Notes: generated by a model from the letters alone, not told the origin. A stretch of DNA of 64,000 nt from JANRLT01 sp041736895 (GCA_041736895.1 JBGSSS010000208.1:1-64000); one strand, 5' to 3'; counted from the first letter of the stretch, positions 42,374 to 50,628 are shown. A program made the numbers and translations.

Positions 42374-42471
42374 GCGATTGACAATCCCAGCGGAGCGTTG
42401 AGCGGAACGTGATAAGAAACAATTCGTGGCATTGTCGCTAGTTTCGGGGGCAATGTCTAGGGTTCTATCCT

Positions 42472-42607
42472 TTAGCCCCCCGTCAATGACGGGGAGAGCA
42501 GCGGGATGAGCGAAGTTGGTTGTTCTAATCCAAGAATCATCGTCAAACGATTCCCTTCGCTTCATAATTCTGACGTCCAACTCCCCCGGTCATTGACCGG
42601 GGGTTAA
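42472..42607. repeat. Inverted hairpin doublet, family B, upstream of murB
   Basis: Arm 1 is TTTAGCCCCCCGTC-AAT-GACGGGG (slightly decayed), arm 2 CCCCCGGTC-ATT-GACCGGGGGTTAAA. Arms are about 90 bp apart. This is another case of one arm of each subtype in the same unit. Confidence 0.85.
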
Positions 42608-42648
42608 ATAAAAAAACCGGCCGTTCCTTTTTCGCAAGGAACGGCCGG
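42608..42648 (-). terminator. Rho-independent terminator on the minus strand
   Basis: A perfect 13-bp GC-rich stem (42636-42648 pairing with 42617-42629, loop of 6) is followed on the minus strand by seven T and an AT-rich stretch. It ends transcripts coming from the MurE-like/MurF-N-like pair, so murB must have its own promoter. Confidence 0.9.
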
Positions 42649-42854
42649 CGTGATCTCCCGTGGCCATCGAGGGTGTTACCCCGACGATGCCCACGGTCAT
42701 GAATTCTGTCGCGAAGGAAAACTAGCTTTGTTCAAGAATTTCTCGAACGCGGCTCGTCTTATGAGCTTCGACCCAGGAGGGAGGGTTGCACCGTACATAC
42801 CCGCATACTCGGCGCAAGCGACAGAATCCCGAAATGGTTTGGTGGTGTCTCCTC
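42649..42854 (-). ncRNA. Candidate structured RNA or long 3' UTR ahead of the terminator
   Basis: About 205 bases lie between the MurF-N-like stop codon and the strong terminator, with no convincing gene. They start with AGAGGAGACACC on the minus strand. An imperfect hairpin of about 16 bp lies at 42657-42700 (arms CCGTGGCCATCGAGGG and its near-complement), just before the terminator hairpin. The region could be a small RNA ending in the terminator or a structured 3' UTR. No known RNA family was recognised. A 33-codon frame (MYGATLPPGSKLIRRAAFEK...) exists in it but lacks a ribosome site. Confidence 0.35.
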
Positions 42855-43382
42855 TTAATCGTTCGCGTGGTGTTCTAAAAAATCGTGAATGCGAATCACA
42901 ACCGCGCGGGCCGAATCGTCTTCGACCGCCGGGCGCTGGCGAAATTCTTGGCGTGCTTCGTACTCGCGAATGCGATTCGCCCCGGGCCGCGTGCGCGACC
43001 AGGTCGTCGGTGGAATGAACTCTTCGTCGTCCCAGGTCAGACCGTTCCGATTGGCCCACAGTTGCCACTCGCACCATGCACTCCAAGCATCGTTGACTTG
43101 CAAGGTCCAGCAGCCTGCCCACGGGGTGATGCGGCGGCCAGCAATCACAACCCCGGTGGCCCCGAGCGCAAGAGCTTCTTCAGCCAAGCGAACCTCGTAA
43201 CCATCAGCCAATTCATCGCTCGACAGATCCAACGGCCAGTAGACCGAGCCGGGTACAATCTGACTCAGGTAGTGCGTCACGCCGCGAATCAACGTCCGTT
43301 CGCCATCCAATGGCGGCATCGAACCCAACCGCAGCACTCCGCCGCACGCTGTCCGCAAATCATCAATCGTGGCTCGTAACAT
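42855..43382 (-). CDS. Stand-alone MurF-type N-terminal (UDP-MurNAc-binding) domain protein
   Basis: The product is 175 aa from ATG 43382; the frame extends to 43538 only through hairpin repeats (its translation gives TTDFQSVV and TDWKSVV, which is repeat text). The protein begins MLRATIDDLRTACGGVLRLG and continues with a PGSVYWPLDL strand, DELADGYEVRLAEEALALGA and TGVVIAGRRITP. This spacing matches domain 1 of MurF/MurE ligases, where PGDLFVAL, DGHDF and GA precede a hydrophobic strand. The ATPase and C-terminal domains are missing. The gene sits 136 bp downstream of the MurE-like gene. The role is unknown. Similarity is by pattern, so moderate confidence. Confidence 0.6.
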   Translation of the reverse strand: MLRATIDDLRTACGGVLRLGSMPPLDGERTLIRGVTHYLSQIVPGSVYWPLDLSSDELADGYEVRLAEEALALGATGVVIAGRRITPWAGCWTLQVNDAWSAWCEWQLWANRNGLTWDDEEFIPPTTWSRTRPGANRIREYEARQEFRQRPAVEDDSARAVVIRIHDFLEHHAND

Positions 43383-43412
43383 GACTTCGCTTCTTTCTGC
43401 TTCTCTGAATTC

Positions 43413-43436
43413 GTAGGTTAGGCTTTCTAGCCTGAT
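43413..43436. repeat. Hairpin repeat, family G, single arm
   Basis: GTAGGTTAGGCT-TTCT-AGCCTGAT, between the MurF-N-like gene and the family H doublet. A related doublet is at 45140-45235. Confidence 0.75.
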
Positions 43437-43447
43437 GTTGCGGACTT

Positions 43448-43513
43448 GTACGACGGACTTCCAGTCCGTCGAATTACCGAAATATCTGACGACGGACTGG
43501 AAGTCCGTCGTAC
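43448..43513. repeat. Inverted hairpin doublet, family H
   Basis: Bounded by GTACGA and TCGTAC. Arm 1 is GACGGACT-TCC-AGTCCGTC, arm 2 GACGGACT-GGA-AGTCCGTC. It starts six bases after the stop codon of the MurE-like ligase. Read as protein it gives TTDFQSV / TDWKSV, text that contaminates gene calls. Confidence 0.87.
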
Positions 43514-43518
43514 GCGCG

Positions 43519-45012
43519 TTACGCCCGTTTCTTGGCACTCTTGTTCTTGGTTTCCAGTGCCCGCAGCCACGGTTCGATCAGGTCGCGATCGTCGTCGGCC
43601 ATGCTGAACCCGGGGAACGGCGCGTTGCGCGCCCCAGCCACAACGAGCACGTCGCCCGGTTGGCACTTGGCCAGGAGTTGCTCGATCGCTTCGCGGCGGT
43701 CACCGATGTGAGTCACGTGCTTCAGGCACTCGAATCCCGTCAGGATTTCGAGCGCCGCTTCGGCGCACGCCCCGGAGTTCGGTTGGTCGTGTGTGATGAC
43801 GACCTGATCGGTGTGGGCCTCAATCGTTTGGCCGAGGCGATGCAGTTGATCTCGCGAGCGAGTTGGCTCGGCACCGAAGACGCAATACACGCGGCCGGTC
43901 GAAACTTCACGCGCTGTTTCCAGTGTCATGCGGAGCGATTCGGGTTCACTGGCCGCATCGGTAAACACGGTAAACGGCTGGCCGCATTCAATGCGTTCCA
44001 AGCGGCCCGGCAGCTTGTCAACCGTTTCGAGTCCGCGGGCGATTTCAGTGAGCTGCATGCCTTGCAACAAGCCAACCGCCGCCGCGCTCAGGCAGTGGTA
44101 CAGCATCGCATCGCCAACGAATTGCGTCCGCACGGCAACGCTTTCAGGTCCGGCGGTAAGCAGGAAGGTTTGTTCCGAGGGGCTGCGTTCCAAGAGCTTC
44201 GCCGTGACGTCGGCCGTTTCGTTCAAGCCAATCGTCAGCGTCGGCATTCCAGCATCTCGGGCCAAGTCGCGGCCAAGGGCGTCGTCCAAATTGACGACAA
44301 GTGTTCCGCCCGGCTTCAGTGATTCGCAAATCCGCCGCAGCGTGTCGCGATAGTTATCGAGTGTCGAATGTTCGTCAAACCCGTCGCGCGAAAAGTTCGT
44401 GACCACGGCACAATCTAGCAACAGTCCCGCGAGTTGTTGCTGGGCAATGGCGAGGCTGCTGACTTCGAGGACCGCGTGCTTCGCGCCGGCTTTTGCACAT
44501 TCGGCGAACCAGGCACTGACGCCGCGCGGCACGTCCTTGGTCGGTTGTTCGGGGGCAAAGTCGTTGCTTGTCGAGCGTCCCAGCGTGCTGTAAAACCCGC
44601 TGCCGGCCTTGTTCCCCAGCACACTCGCGATCAGCCATGTCGCGCAAGTTTTGCCATGAGTTCCCGTGACGCCAACTTTGTGCAGCCCGCCAATCGCCGT
44701 GGCTTGGAGGCCATAGCAGAGCTGAGCGTAGGCGGCACGGGCATCCTTGACGATGCATTGCGGTGCGCTCGAGAGCGGCAGCAGTTGTTCGGTGATGATG
44801 ACCGTCGCGCCGCTATGCAGGGCGAGCGCGGCGGCTTGCATCGGATCATCGTTCGCGTCGTCGAGAACGACGTACGCGCAGCCCTTCGTGCATTGGCGCG
44901 GTGTGACAGCCACACCGGTGACCTTGGGCGAAGCGACATGCAGATACTCGGCTGTCGGGAACAATTCCCGCAGCGAGACTTCCGTCGGACGAGTTGTGAT
45001 TCGTCGAGCCAT
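43519..45012 (-). CDS. Divergent MurE-like Mur ligase lacking key catalytic motifs
   Basis: The 497 aa product has the three-domain Mur ligase layout: an N-terminal substrate domain, a central ATPase with P-loop VGVTGTHGKTCATW (about 113-126), and a C-terminal domain beginning KLPGRLERIECGQPFTVFTD. Compared with MurE, several active-site features are absent. EVSSH is EVSSL, HLDYH is GFDEH, and the carbamylated Lys region reads YRDTLRRIC. The DYAHTP motif reads FTDAASEP, and the DNPR amino-acid-selecting motif reads HDQPNSG. It may be a paralogue with another substrate or a non-ligase. A real murE would have to lie elsewhere. A family H hairpin doublet follows the stop codon. Confidence 0.75.
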   Translation of the reverse strand: MARRITTRPTEVSLRELFPTAEYLHVASPKVTGVAVTPRQCTKGCAYVVLDDANDDPMQAAALALHSGATVIITEQLLPLSSAPQCIVKDARAAYAQLCYGLQATAIGGLHKVGVTGTHGKTCATWLIASVLGNKAGSGFYSTLGRSTSNDFAPEQPTKDVPRGVSAWFAECAKAGAKHAVLEVSSLAIAQQQLAGLLLDCAVVTNFSRDGFDEHSTLDNYRDTLRRICESLKPGGTLVVNLDDALGRDLARDAGMPTLTIGLNETADVTAKLLERSPSEQTFLLTAGPESVAVRTQFVGDAMLYHCLSAAAVGLLQGMQLTEIARGLETVDKLPGRLERIECGQPFTVFTDAASEPESLRMTLETAREVSTGRVYCVFGAEPTRSRDQLHRLGQTIEAHTDQVVITHDQPNSGACAEAALEILTGFECLKHVTHIGDRREAIEQLLAKCQPGDVLVVAGARNAPFPGFSMADDDRDLIEPWLRALETKNKSAKKRA

Positions 45013-45139
45013 CGCGGGCCTCCTTGCCCTGCGAACGGGTACCTAGCCGAGACACGCGGCCATCCTTGACCGCAACTCGCCCAGATTCAGAGGCCGGGAT
45101 GGTCACTCATTTTGCGAATCGGGTCAAGAGGGATTTTTC

Positions 45140-45235
45140 GTAGGTCAGGCTTTCTAGCCTGACGATGTTTGACGCGGAATTCACAGCAAACGAAGTGGAA
45201 TCTCAACTCTTGTCAGGCTGGAAAGCCTAACCTAC
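45140..45235. repeat. Inverted hairpin doublet, family G
   Basis: Arm 1 is GTAGGTCAGGCT-TTCT-AGCCTGAC, arm 2 GTCAGGCT-GGAA-AGCCTAACCTAC, spacer 48 bases. It occupies most of the divergent spacer 45013-45304, which holds no gene. Confidence 0.85.
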
Positions 45236-45304
45236 GGTGGCAGAAAATAGTTCTACAAGTCACAATGGAAGCTGAACATTTTCCTCTGCTAGCAAGTATT
45301 CGAC

Positions 45305-46027
45305 ATGGAAGAATTCGACATTCCCGGTTTGGCCGAGCATCTGCATCTAACTGCGGCGCAGGTATTGCGCCTGGCGGAGCGCGGACAGATCCCCGCGCGG
45401 CGCGTTGGCGGCGAGTGGCGTTTTCACCCGGCCGAGGTTCATCAATGGTGGGAACAACGGATCGGCTTGGCGGATGACCAGCAACTCGCCGAGATGGAGG
45501 TTGTCCTCCGCGGGCCGCGCGGTACGACAACGACGCCGACTGAGTTTACGCTAGCGGCGTTGCTTCGACCTGAAGCGATTGAGTTACAACTCGACGCGCG
45601 AACGAATACGGCGGTGATCGGGGCGATGGTTGATGTTGCCGCGCGCACCGGATTGATCTGGGACACAGCACGCTTGACCGATGCAGTTCGCGCCCGGGAA
45701 GAATTGCATAGCACGGCGCTTGACGAAGGGATCGCCCTCTTGCATCCCCGCCGTCCACAGCCGAGTATCTTGGGTGATGCGTTGATTGCGTTTGGCCGAA
45801 CGCCGAGTCCGATTCCGTTCGGCAATTCGCGCGGCAAGCTCACGGACCTGTTTTTCATGATCTGCACGCTCGACGACCGGACGCATCTGCGCGTCCTCGC
45901 CCGCTTGAGCCGCCTCTTAAGCGATCCGGCGTTCCTCGATCAACTGCGCTGGGCCACGACGGTGAGCGAATTGCATGAGTCGCTCGCGACTGCCGAACAG
46001 CGTGTCTTGGAAACCGCCGGGGAATGA
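45305..46027 (+). CDS. HTH (excisionase-like) and PTS EIIA domain fusion protein
   Basis: The 240 aa product joins an excisionase/MerR-like winged HTH (about 1-55, LAEHLHLTAAQVLRLAERGQ and GGEWRFHPAEVHQWWEQR) to an EIIA-type domain (about 82-235). The phosphorylatable histidine is His147 in DEGIALLHPRRP, the equivalent of GIAIPH in EIIA-Ntr and fructose EIIA. Planctomycetes carry partial PTS systems used for regulation, and this one likely couples a phosphorylation state to DNA or protein binding. The next gene overlaps its stop by 4 bp (ATGA). Confidence 0.88.
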   Translation: MEEFDIPGLAEHLHLTAAQVLRLAERGQIPARRVGGEWRFHPAEVHQWWEQRIGLADDQQLAEMEVVLRGPRGTTTTPTEFTLAALLRPEAIELQLDARTNTAVIGAMVDVAARTGLIWDTARLTDAVRAREELHSTALDEGIALLHPRRPQPSILGDALIAFGRTPSPIPFGNSRGKLTDLFFMICTLDDRTHLRVLARLSRLLSDPAFLDQLRWATTVSELHESLATAEQRVLETAGE

Positions 46028-46881
46028 AAACTGCTATGACGGCAAGCGTGAATCCGGCTCTTTCTCAGAACTCGGATTATCAAAAATCTCAGAACACAAT
46101 CTGGCTCGGCCCCGCTTCCGGCGAGTTCCAGCGCGCCTTCGATTTTCTTCACCAACACGCACGAGTCCGGCTCTGCCCCAATCTTGCGACGCTCGACACC
46201 TGGTCGAACTTGTCCCAGTTCGCCCCGCCCGAATTGATCATCGGCGCGAGTCCCTGGCCTGGTTCATGGCAGACGGCAGAGCTCGAAAAGATCAGCCGAC
46301 AATGGCCGCTGACGCGGTGGGTCGAACTTGTCGGGGCGTGGAGCCAAGGCGCGGCACGCACCGCGCCTGGTTGGGCCAATTGGCAGCAAGTTCCGGCCGG
46401 GGAATTTGAGTTCGCAATCGACGAATTGTTGGAAAGTTGCCGCTCTCCCCTGCCCCGTACAACGACGCGCGAGGAACGCCTGTTGAGCCGCGCGCCGAAA
46501 CTGCTGCGTCAAGGAACTCGCGTTGGGGTAATCTCACGGCATCGCAATCAGTTGCTGCCGCTCTTGGAACTGCTCGAATCGATTGGATGTCTCCCGGTTG
46601 GCCATTGGCAGCAAACACCGGAGCTGGAATCCGGCGACGAAGACTCGTGGCGCGAGTTCGCGCCTGAGGTGTTGGTCGTGAATCTCAGCACGGATCTTGA
46701 AGCGGCTTTGCCGTGGTTGCTCGCGATTCGCGCGCGCTGGCCGCAAGTGCCATTAGTGTTATTAGGCGATGTCCCGCGTGTTCAAGAATTGAATCTCGCC
46801 CACGAGCACCAGCTTGGTCCCCTACTCGGCAAGCCGGTCGATGCGGCGCGCTTGGCGAAGGCGATCGAAAGCGTTTTATAA
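46024..46881 (+). CDS. Receiver-like domain protein of unknown function
   Basis: The 285 aa product is translationally coupled to the HTH-EIIA gene (ATGA at 46024-46027). The first half is Trp-rich and unfamiliar. The second half (about 155-285) has a receiver-fold rhythm: VGVISRHRNQLLPLLELLES, then LVVNLS, then VPLVLLGDV, and a final GPLLGKPVDAARLAKAIESV that looks like the conserved Lys-Pro of response regulators. The usual phosphorylated Asp is not obvious (VVNLSTDLEAAL). It may be a pseudo-receiver that works with the EIIA protein. Confidence 0.6.
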   Translation: MKTAMTASVNPALSQNSDYQKSQNTIWLGPASGEFQRAFDFLHQHARVRLCPNLATLDTWSNLSQFAPPELIIGASPWPGSWQTAELEKISRQWPLTRWVELVGAWSQGAARTAPGWANWQQVPAGEFEFAIDELLESCRSPLPRTTTREERLLSRAPKLLRQGTRVGVISRHRNQLLPLLELLESIGCLPVGHWQQTPELESGDEDSWREFAPEVLVVNLSTDLEAALPWLLAIRARWPQVPLVLLGDVPRVQELNLAHEHQLGPLLGKPVDAARLAKAIESVL

Positions 46882-46896
46882 TGCAGAGGGGATGGT

Positions 46897-47005
46897 ACAC
46901 TGATTTAACTGATGATTATGATTTTCACTGATCTGCAATAAATCTGACTAAAAAATTTCTGATCAGTGGAAATCAGTCCGATCAGTAAAATCAGTGTCCC
47001 ATTGT
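46897..47005. repeat. CACTGAT periodic inverted repeat, intact copy
   Basis: About 109 bp with roughly 40-base imperfect inverted arms. Left arm starts GGTACACTGATTTAACTGAT, right arm (reverse complement) GGGACACTGATTTTACTGAT. The unit CTGAT recurs every 8-13 bases. It fills the spacer before the DUF447 gene. A copy interrupted by a MITE-like element is at 62845-63172. Confidence 0.82.
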
Positions 47006-47024
47006 ATTTTGTTTCAGTCACGAT

Positions 47025-47606
47025 ATGCCGTTTATTCTCGAAGGCCTGATCACCACTTGGAACCATGACGGCACGACCAACATCGCGCCGCAGGGGCCGA
47101 TCGTGCTCGTGCCGGGCGAGAAGCTCATGCTTCGACCGTGGCGAGGTTCGCGGACTTACGACAATCTCTGGCGTGATCGTTGCGGCGTGTTCCACTTGAC
47201 CGACGATGTGCTGTTGCTTGCCGAGACGGCCATCGGCGAGCCGCGCGTCGCTCCGTCACTCGTTCCGGCAACCAAGATCGACGGCATGGCTCTGGCGGAT
47301 TCGCTCGAGTCGTGGGAACTGGTCATCGATGAAGCCACAGAGCAAGGTCCGCGCAGCGAAATGACGGCACGCATCGTCAACCGTGTGATCCGGCGCGTGT
47401 CGGCCGGTTGGAATCGCGCCCAGTTCGCCGTGATCGAGCTAGCGATTCTGGCGACACGTTTGCACTTGATTGCCGCGCCGCTAGTGCGGGCGGATTTGGA
47501 CAGCTGGCGAACCGTCGTGGAAAAGACCGGTGGGGAGCGGGAAAGTGCGGCGTTTGAACTATTGGCCGGATACATCGGAAAGCGGCTCGTGGAGACGGCT
47601 TCATGA
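47025..47606 (+). CDS. DUF447 family protein (tetrahydromethanopterin-associated)
   Basis: The 193 aa product matches DUF447 by its flavin-reductase-like start (MPFILEGLITTWNHDGTTNI followed by APQGPIV) and by REYD-type loops. DUF447 genes recur next to H4MPT biosynthesis genes in methanogens, methylotrophs and Planctomycetes. This one overlaps the beta-RFAP synthase gene by 4 bp (ATGA), so the two are almost certainly co-translated. The exact reaction is not established. Confidence 0.82.
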   Translation: MPFILEGLITTWNHDGTTNIAPQGPIVLVPGEKLMLRPWRGSRTYDNLWRDRCGVFHLTDDVLLLAETAIGEPRVAPSLVPATKIDGMALADSLESWELVIDEATEQGPRSEMTARIVNRVIRRVSAGWNRAQFAVIELAILATRLHLIAAPLVRADLDSWRTVVEKTGGERESAAFELLAGYIGKRLVETAS

Positions 47607-48625
47607 GCACTGGCCCCTTCGAAATTACTTCGCCCGCTCGATTGCACTTCGGGCTGCTCAGTTTCGGCGATCCCACACGGCGACGATTCGGCGGCGCGGG
47701 TGTAATGCTCGACCAACCAGTGCTGCGCGTGAGCTTCACACCCGCGAGTGCTTGGGTCTTCATCGGCCGCGAACAAAGCCGCGTGCGCGAACTGGCGGAG
47801 CGCATTATCATGCGCCTCAGTTCGCTCGGTCAGCCGCTGCAACCGCAGTTGATTGATGTGCGAGAAACCCCGCGCGGTCATGTCGGGTTCGGCAGCGGAA
47901 CGCAATTGGGTCTGGCAATCGCCGCGGGTATATTGCGAAGTCAAGAGTTGCCAATCGAAGGTCTCGAGCAATTGATGTTGCTCGCGGGGCGAGGGCTGCG
48001 TTCTTCAGTTGGCAGTTACGGCTTCTTGCACGGCGGGCTGATCGTCGAAGCAGGCAAATTCCTCGGCGAGACACTGGCCCCGCTCATTGCGCAATTGACT
48101 TTGCCCGCAGCGTGGCGCGTGTTGTTAGTAATCCCTCGCGCGAATCAAGGACTCTCCGGCGGGCCGGAGAAAGAAGCTTTTGCTAAACTCCCGCCAGTGC
48201 CAGCGGCGACCAGCGATCGACTAGCGGCAGAGCTTTCACTGGAAATGATCCCCGCCGCGCGGACTGCTGACTTTGCACGCTTCGCGGCGAGTGTTAATCG
48301 CTATGGCGAACTTGCGGGCAGTTGCTTTGCGACGATTCAGCACGGGTCGTATGCCAACGAGCGCGTCGCGGCGATCGTGCGAACATTGAATGAACACGGG
48401 GCGTATGGCGTCGGGCAAAGTTCTTGGGGACCGCTGGTTTTTGCTTGGGCCGAGTCGAGTTGCTCTGCCGAGGATCTGGCTGAGCGAGTCCAAGGTCATC
48501 AAGCCTTATCGGATTGCGAACTTCGTGTCGTTCAGCCCGCCGCAAATGGAGCGATCCTTTCTCAAGACGACAAGGTTTGCGCGATCGGAAAACTGATAGG
48601 GGCTTCAACGTCGCCTGCAGAATAG
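47603..48625 (+). CDS. Beta-ribofuranosylaminobenzene 5'-phosphate synthase
   Basis: The 340 aa product is a GHMP-kinase-fold protein, with ITSPARLHFGLLSFGD at the start and the P-loop-like RGHVGFGSGTQLGLAIAAG (about 92-110). KEAFAKLP and GVGQSSWGPLVFAWA occur near the end. These are the signatures of beta-RFAP synthase, which condenses 4-aminobenzoate with PRPP in the first committed step of methanopterin synthesis. With DUF447 upstream it indicates H4MPT-linked C1 metabolism, known in Planctomycetes. Its start overlaps the DUF447 stop (ATGA). Confidence 0.92.
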   Translation: MSTGPFEITSPARLHFGLLSFGDPTRRRFGGAGVMLDQPVLRVSFTPASAWVFIGREQSRVRELAERIIMRLSSLGQPLQPQLIDVRETPRGHVGFGSGTQLGLAIAAGILRSQELPIEGLEQLMLLAGRGLRSSVGSYGFLHGGLIVEAGKFLGETLAPLIAQLTLPAAWRVLLVIPRANQGLSGGPEKEAFAKLPPVPAATSDRLAAELSLEMIPAARTADFARFAASVNRYGELAGSCFATIQHGSYANERVAAIVRTLNEHGAYGVGQSSWGPLVFAWAESSCSAEDLAERVQGHQALSDCELRVVQPAANGAILSQDDKVCAIGKLIGASTSPAE

Positions 48626-48668
48626 CCTCGTTATCCTCTGCAAGACATATTTCAGTGCCAACCCAAGC

Positions 48669-48722
48669 CTGCGGATGGTATGCCCATCCGTAGGGAATGC
48701 CCGCCGATACCATCGGCGGCTT
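48669..48722. repeat. Hairpin doublet, family K
   Basis: First hairpin GCGGATGG-TATG-CCCATCCG, second CCCGCCGAT-ACC-ATCGGCGGC. It lies between the beta-RFAP synthase stop and the MFS transporter. Confidence 0.6.
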
Positions 48723-48807
48723 TATTGTTAAGCAATTTGCAAGCGCGCCGCGCTTCGATTACTTTGATGCGATTGCCGCAATTCTTTCCGGGGGGAATGG
48801 GGATCGC

Positions 48808-50514
48808 ATGAGTTCAGATCAACCGCGTTCGAATCCGTATCAATCACCGCAAGGCGAAGACCCGCATGGTCTCGTGAAGACGGAGCACCGCGATGGCTGG
48901 GGCGATTTCTGGATGCCCAAGATTTGGTGGAAACCGGCTCCGAACGTCGGCGAACAGGCACGGCGGCGCGTCAGCGTCCATCTGATCCCGGTCCTCTTCA
49001 CGCTCTACATCATTGCCTACATCGATCGCTCCAACATCAGTTGGGCGTCGATCGAGATGAGCAAGTCCCCGGCCGAGGGCGGCTTGGGCTTGATGAACGA
49101 AACTATCGGTTTTGGCGCGGGAATGTTCTTTTGGAGTTATTGGATTCTTGAAATCCCGAGCACGCTGAGTGTGCTCAAGCGCGGCGCGCGTTGGGTTTTC
49201 ATCCGCATCCTATTGCTCTGGGGGATCGCGGCGACGCTGATGGGATTCCTCGGCGATCAAACCGTGATGCCGTTCCTGTTTGGCTGGCTGCCGAAGTTTG
49301 AGACCGAACTGCCAATTCTGGCACCGATTGCGAACTACATCGGCTCGCTGGAAACAAACGCCGCGTATCAGATGTACTTCTTTCGATTTCTCTTGGGATT
49401 GTTTGAAGGCGGCTTCTTTCCAACCGTGATTTTTTATCTATCGATATGGTTTCGAACACAAGATCGAGCCAAGGCAATGGCGCTGTTCCTTGCGGCCATC
49501 CCTTTGGCTTCGGCCTTTGGCGCGCCGCTGAGCAAGAAACTGTTGGAACTCAAGGGGTTCGGCTTAGCCGGCTGGCAGTGGGTCTTCATCGTCCAGGGGA
49601 TCATGCCGATCGTCGCGGCGTTTGTCACCGCGTTTGTACTTCCGAATCGCATTAGCGAAGCCAAGTGGCTGCCCCCGGACGAACGCGAACTCTTGGAAAA
49701 AGATCTAGCCGCCGAGCAATCACACGGAAAGCTCAAGCACGGGTTCGCGGGCTTCAAGAGCCAGTTGGGCATCGTTGCGCTTTTGACGCTTGTCTACTTC
49801 GGACAGAACGTCAGCAGCTATGGACTTTCGACGTTCATGCCCAAGATCTATGAGAATATCCTGCTTGACGACAGCGGCAAGCAACTCGACAAGACATTGC
49901 AAGCCGCCAGGCAGGATGTGAAGCTAAAAAAGAACGAAGCCCGCAAGAACTTGCCCGCCAATAGCGAAGCACTCACCGCAGAGTTGACTCGAATCGATAC
50001 CGCCAGCAAGCCGGAGCTTGAACGCATGTCCAAAGAACTCACGGTGGCCAAAGAACAGGGCGCAAGTTGGTTGTTCATTTTAACTAGTGCGACCTATGTC
50101 ATTGCGTTCTTTGGAATGCTCTACAACGGTCATCATTCGGACAAGCGCGGCGAACGCGTGTGGCATGTGGCGGTTCCGCTCGTCATTTTGGGAATCTTCA
50201 TCGCGCTGGCGGGGCTGACGTTTACCAATATGTGGTTGGGCGGAGCGATCTTGCTGTTCGGCGTCGGGTTCTTTCACTACATGCACTTGCCAGCGTTTTG
50301 GCCGATCCCGACGATGTTTCTCGGCTCGACAGCCGCGGCATCGGCGATTGGGTTCATCAATATGATTGGCAACTTGGGCGGCTCGGTTGGACAGATTCTT
50401 GTTGGCGAATTGGCGGATACAAGCTTCTCCACGGCCATGCTCACGCTTGCCCCGTTTCCGATTGTTTCTGGCTTGATCGTGTTGGGAATTGGCATGAAGA
50501 AGCACAAAGCGTAG
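48808..50514 (+). CDS. MFS transporter (ACS-like) with coiled insertion
   Basis: The product is 568 aa from ATG 48808 (MSSDQPRSNPYQSPQGEDPH); the longer frame from 48697 includes a repeat. The N-terminal NPYQSP tail is a planctomycete hallmark. The first half (LYIIAYIDRSNISWASIEMS, and FLGLFEGGFFPTVIFYLSIW-type helices) matches anion:cation symporters such as glucarate/tartrate transporters. Between the two halves a charged helical insert of about 65 residues (about 350-415, KTLQAARQDVKLKKNEARKN) is unusual for the family. The substrate is unknown. Confidence 0.88.
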   Translation: MSSDQPRSNPYQSPQGEDPHGLVKTEHRDGWGDFWMPKIWWKPAPNVGEQARRRVSVHLIPVLFTLYIIAYIDRSNISWASIEMSKSPAEGGLGLMNETIGFGAGMFFWSYWILEIPSTLSVLKRGARWVFIRILLLWGIAATLMGFLGDQTVMPFLFGWLPKFETELPILAPIANYIGSLETNAAYQMYFFRFLLGLFEGGFFPTVIFYLSIWFRTQDRAKAMALFLAAIPLASAFGAPLSKKLLELKGFGLAGWQWVFIVQGIMPIVAAFVTAFVLPNRISEAKWLPPDERELLEKDLAAEQSHGKLKHGFAGFKSQLGIVALLTLVYFGQNVSSYGLSTFMPKIYENILLDDSGKQLDKTLQAARQDVKLKKNEARKNLPANSEALTAELTRIDTASKPELERMSKELTVAKEQGASWLFILTSATYVIAFFGMLYNGHHSDKRGERVWHVAVPLVILGIFIALAGLTFTNMWLGGAILLFGVGFFHYMHLPAFWPIPTMFLGSTAAASAIGFINMIGNLGGSVGQILVGELADTSFSTAMLTLAPFPIVSGLIVLGIGMKKHKA

Positions 50515-50628
50515 TTGCCAGGCATTTCGTGAAAACGAAAACGAGTTAGCCACAAAGTCGCAACAATCGAGTAAATTAAGGCGAACGACTTTGGGTCCGT
50601 TCTCGTCTCGCATTAGCTTATCCGCAGC

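Noticed and set aside
42697..43122. 141-codon minus-strand frame after the MurE-like pair
   Set aside because: Runs out of frame through the MurF-N-like gene; only its last 33 codons fall in spacer. Better explained as RNA or 3' UTR.
48820..48840. tRNA-like GTTCGAATCC
   Set aside because: It lies in the coding sequence of the MFS transporter, with no cloverleaf around it.
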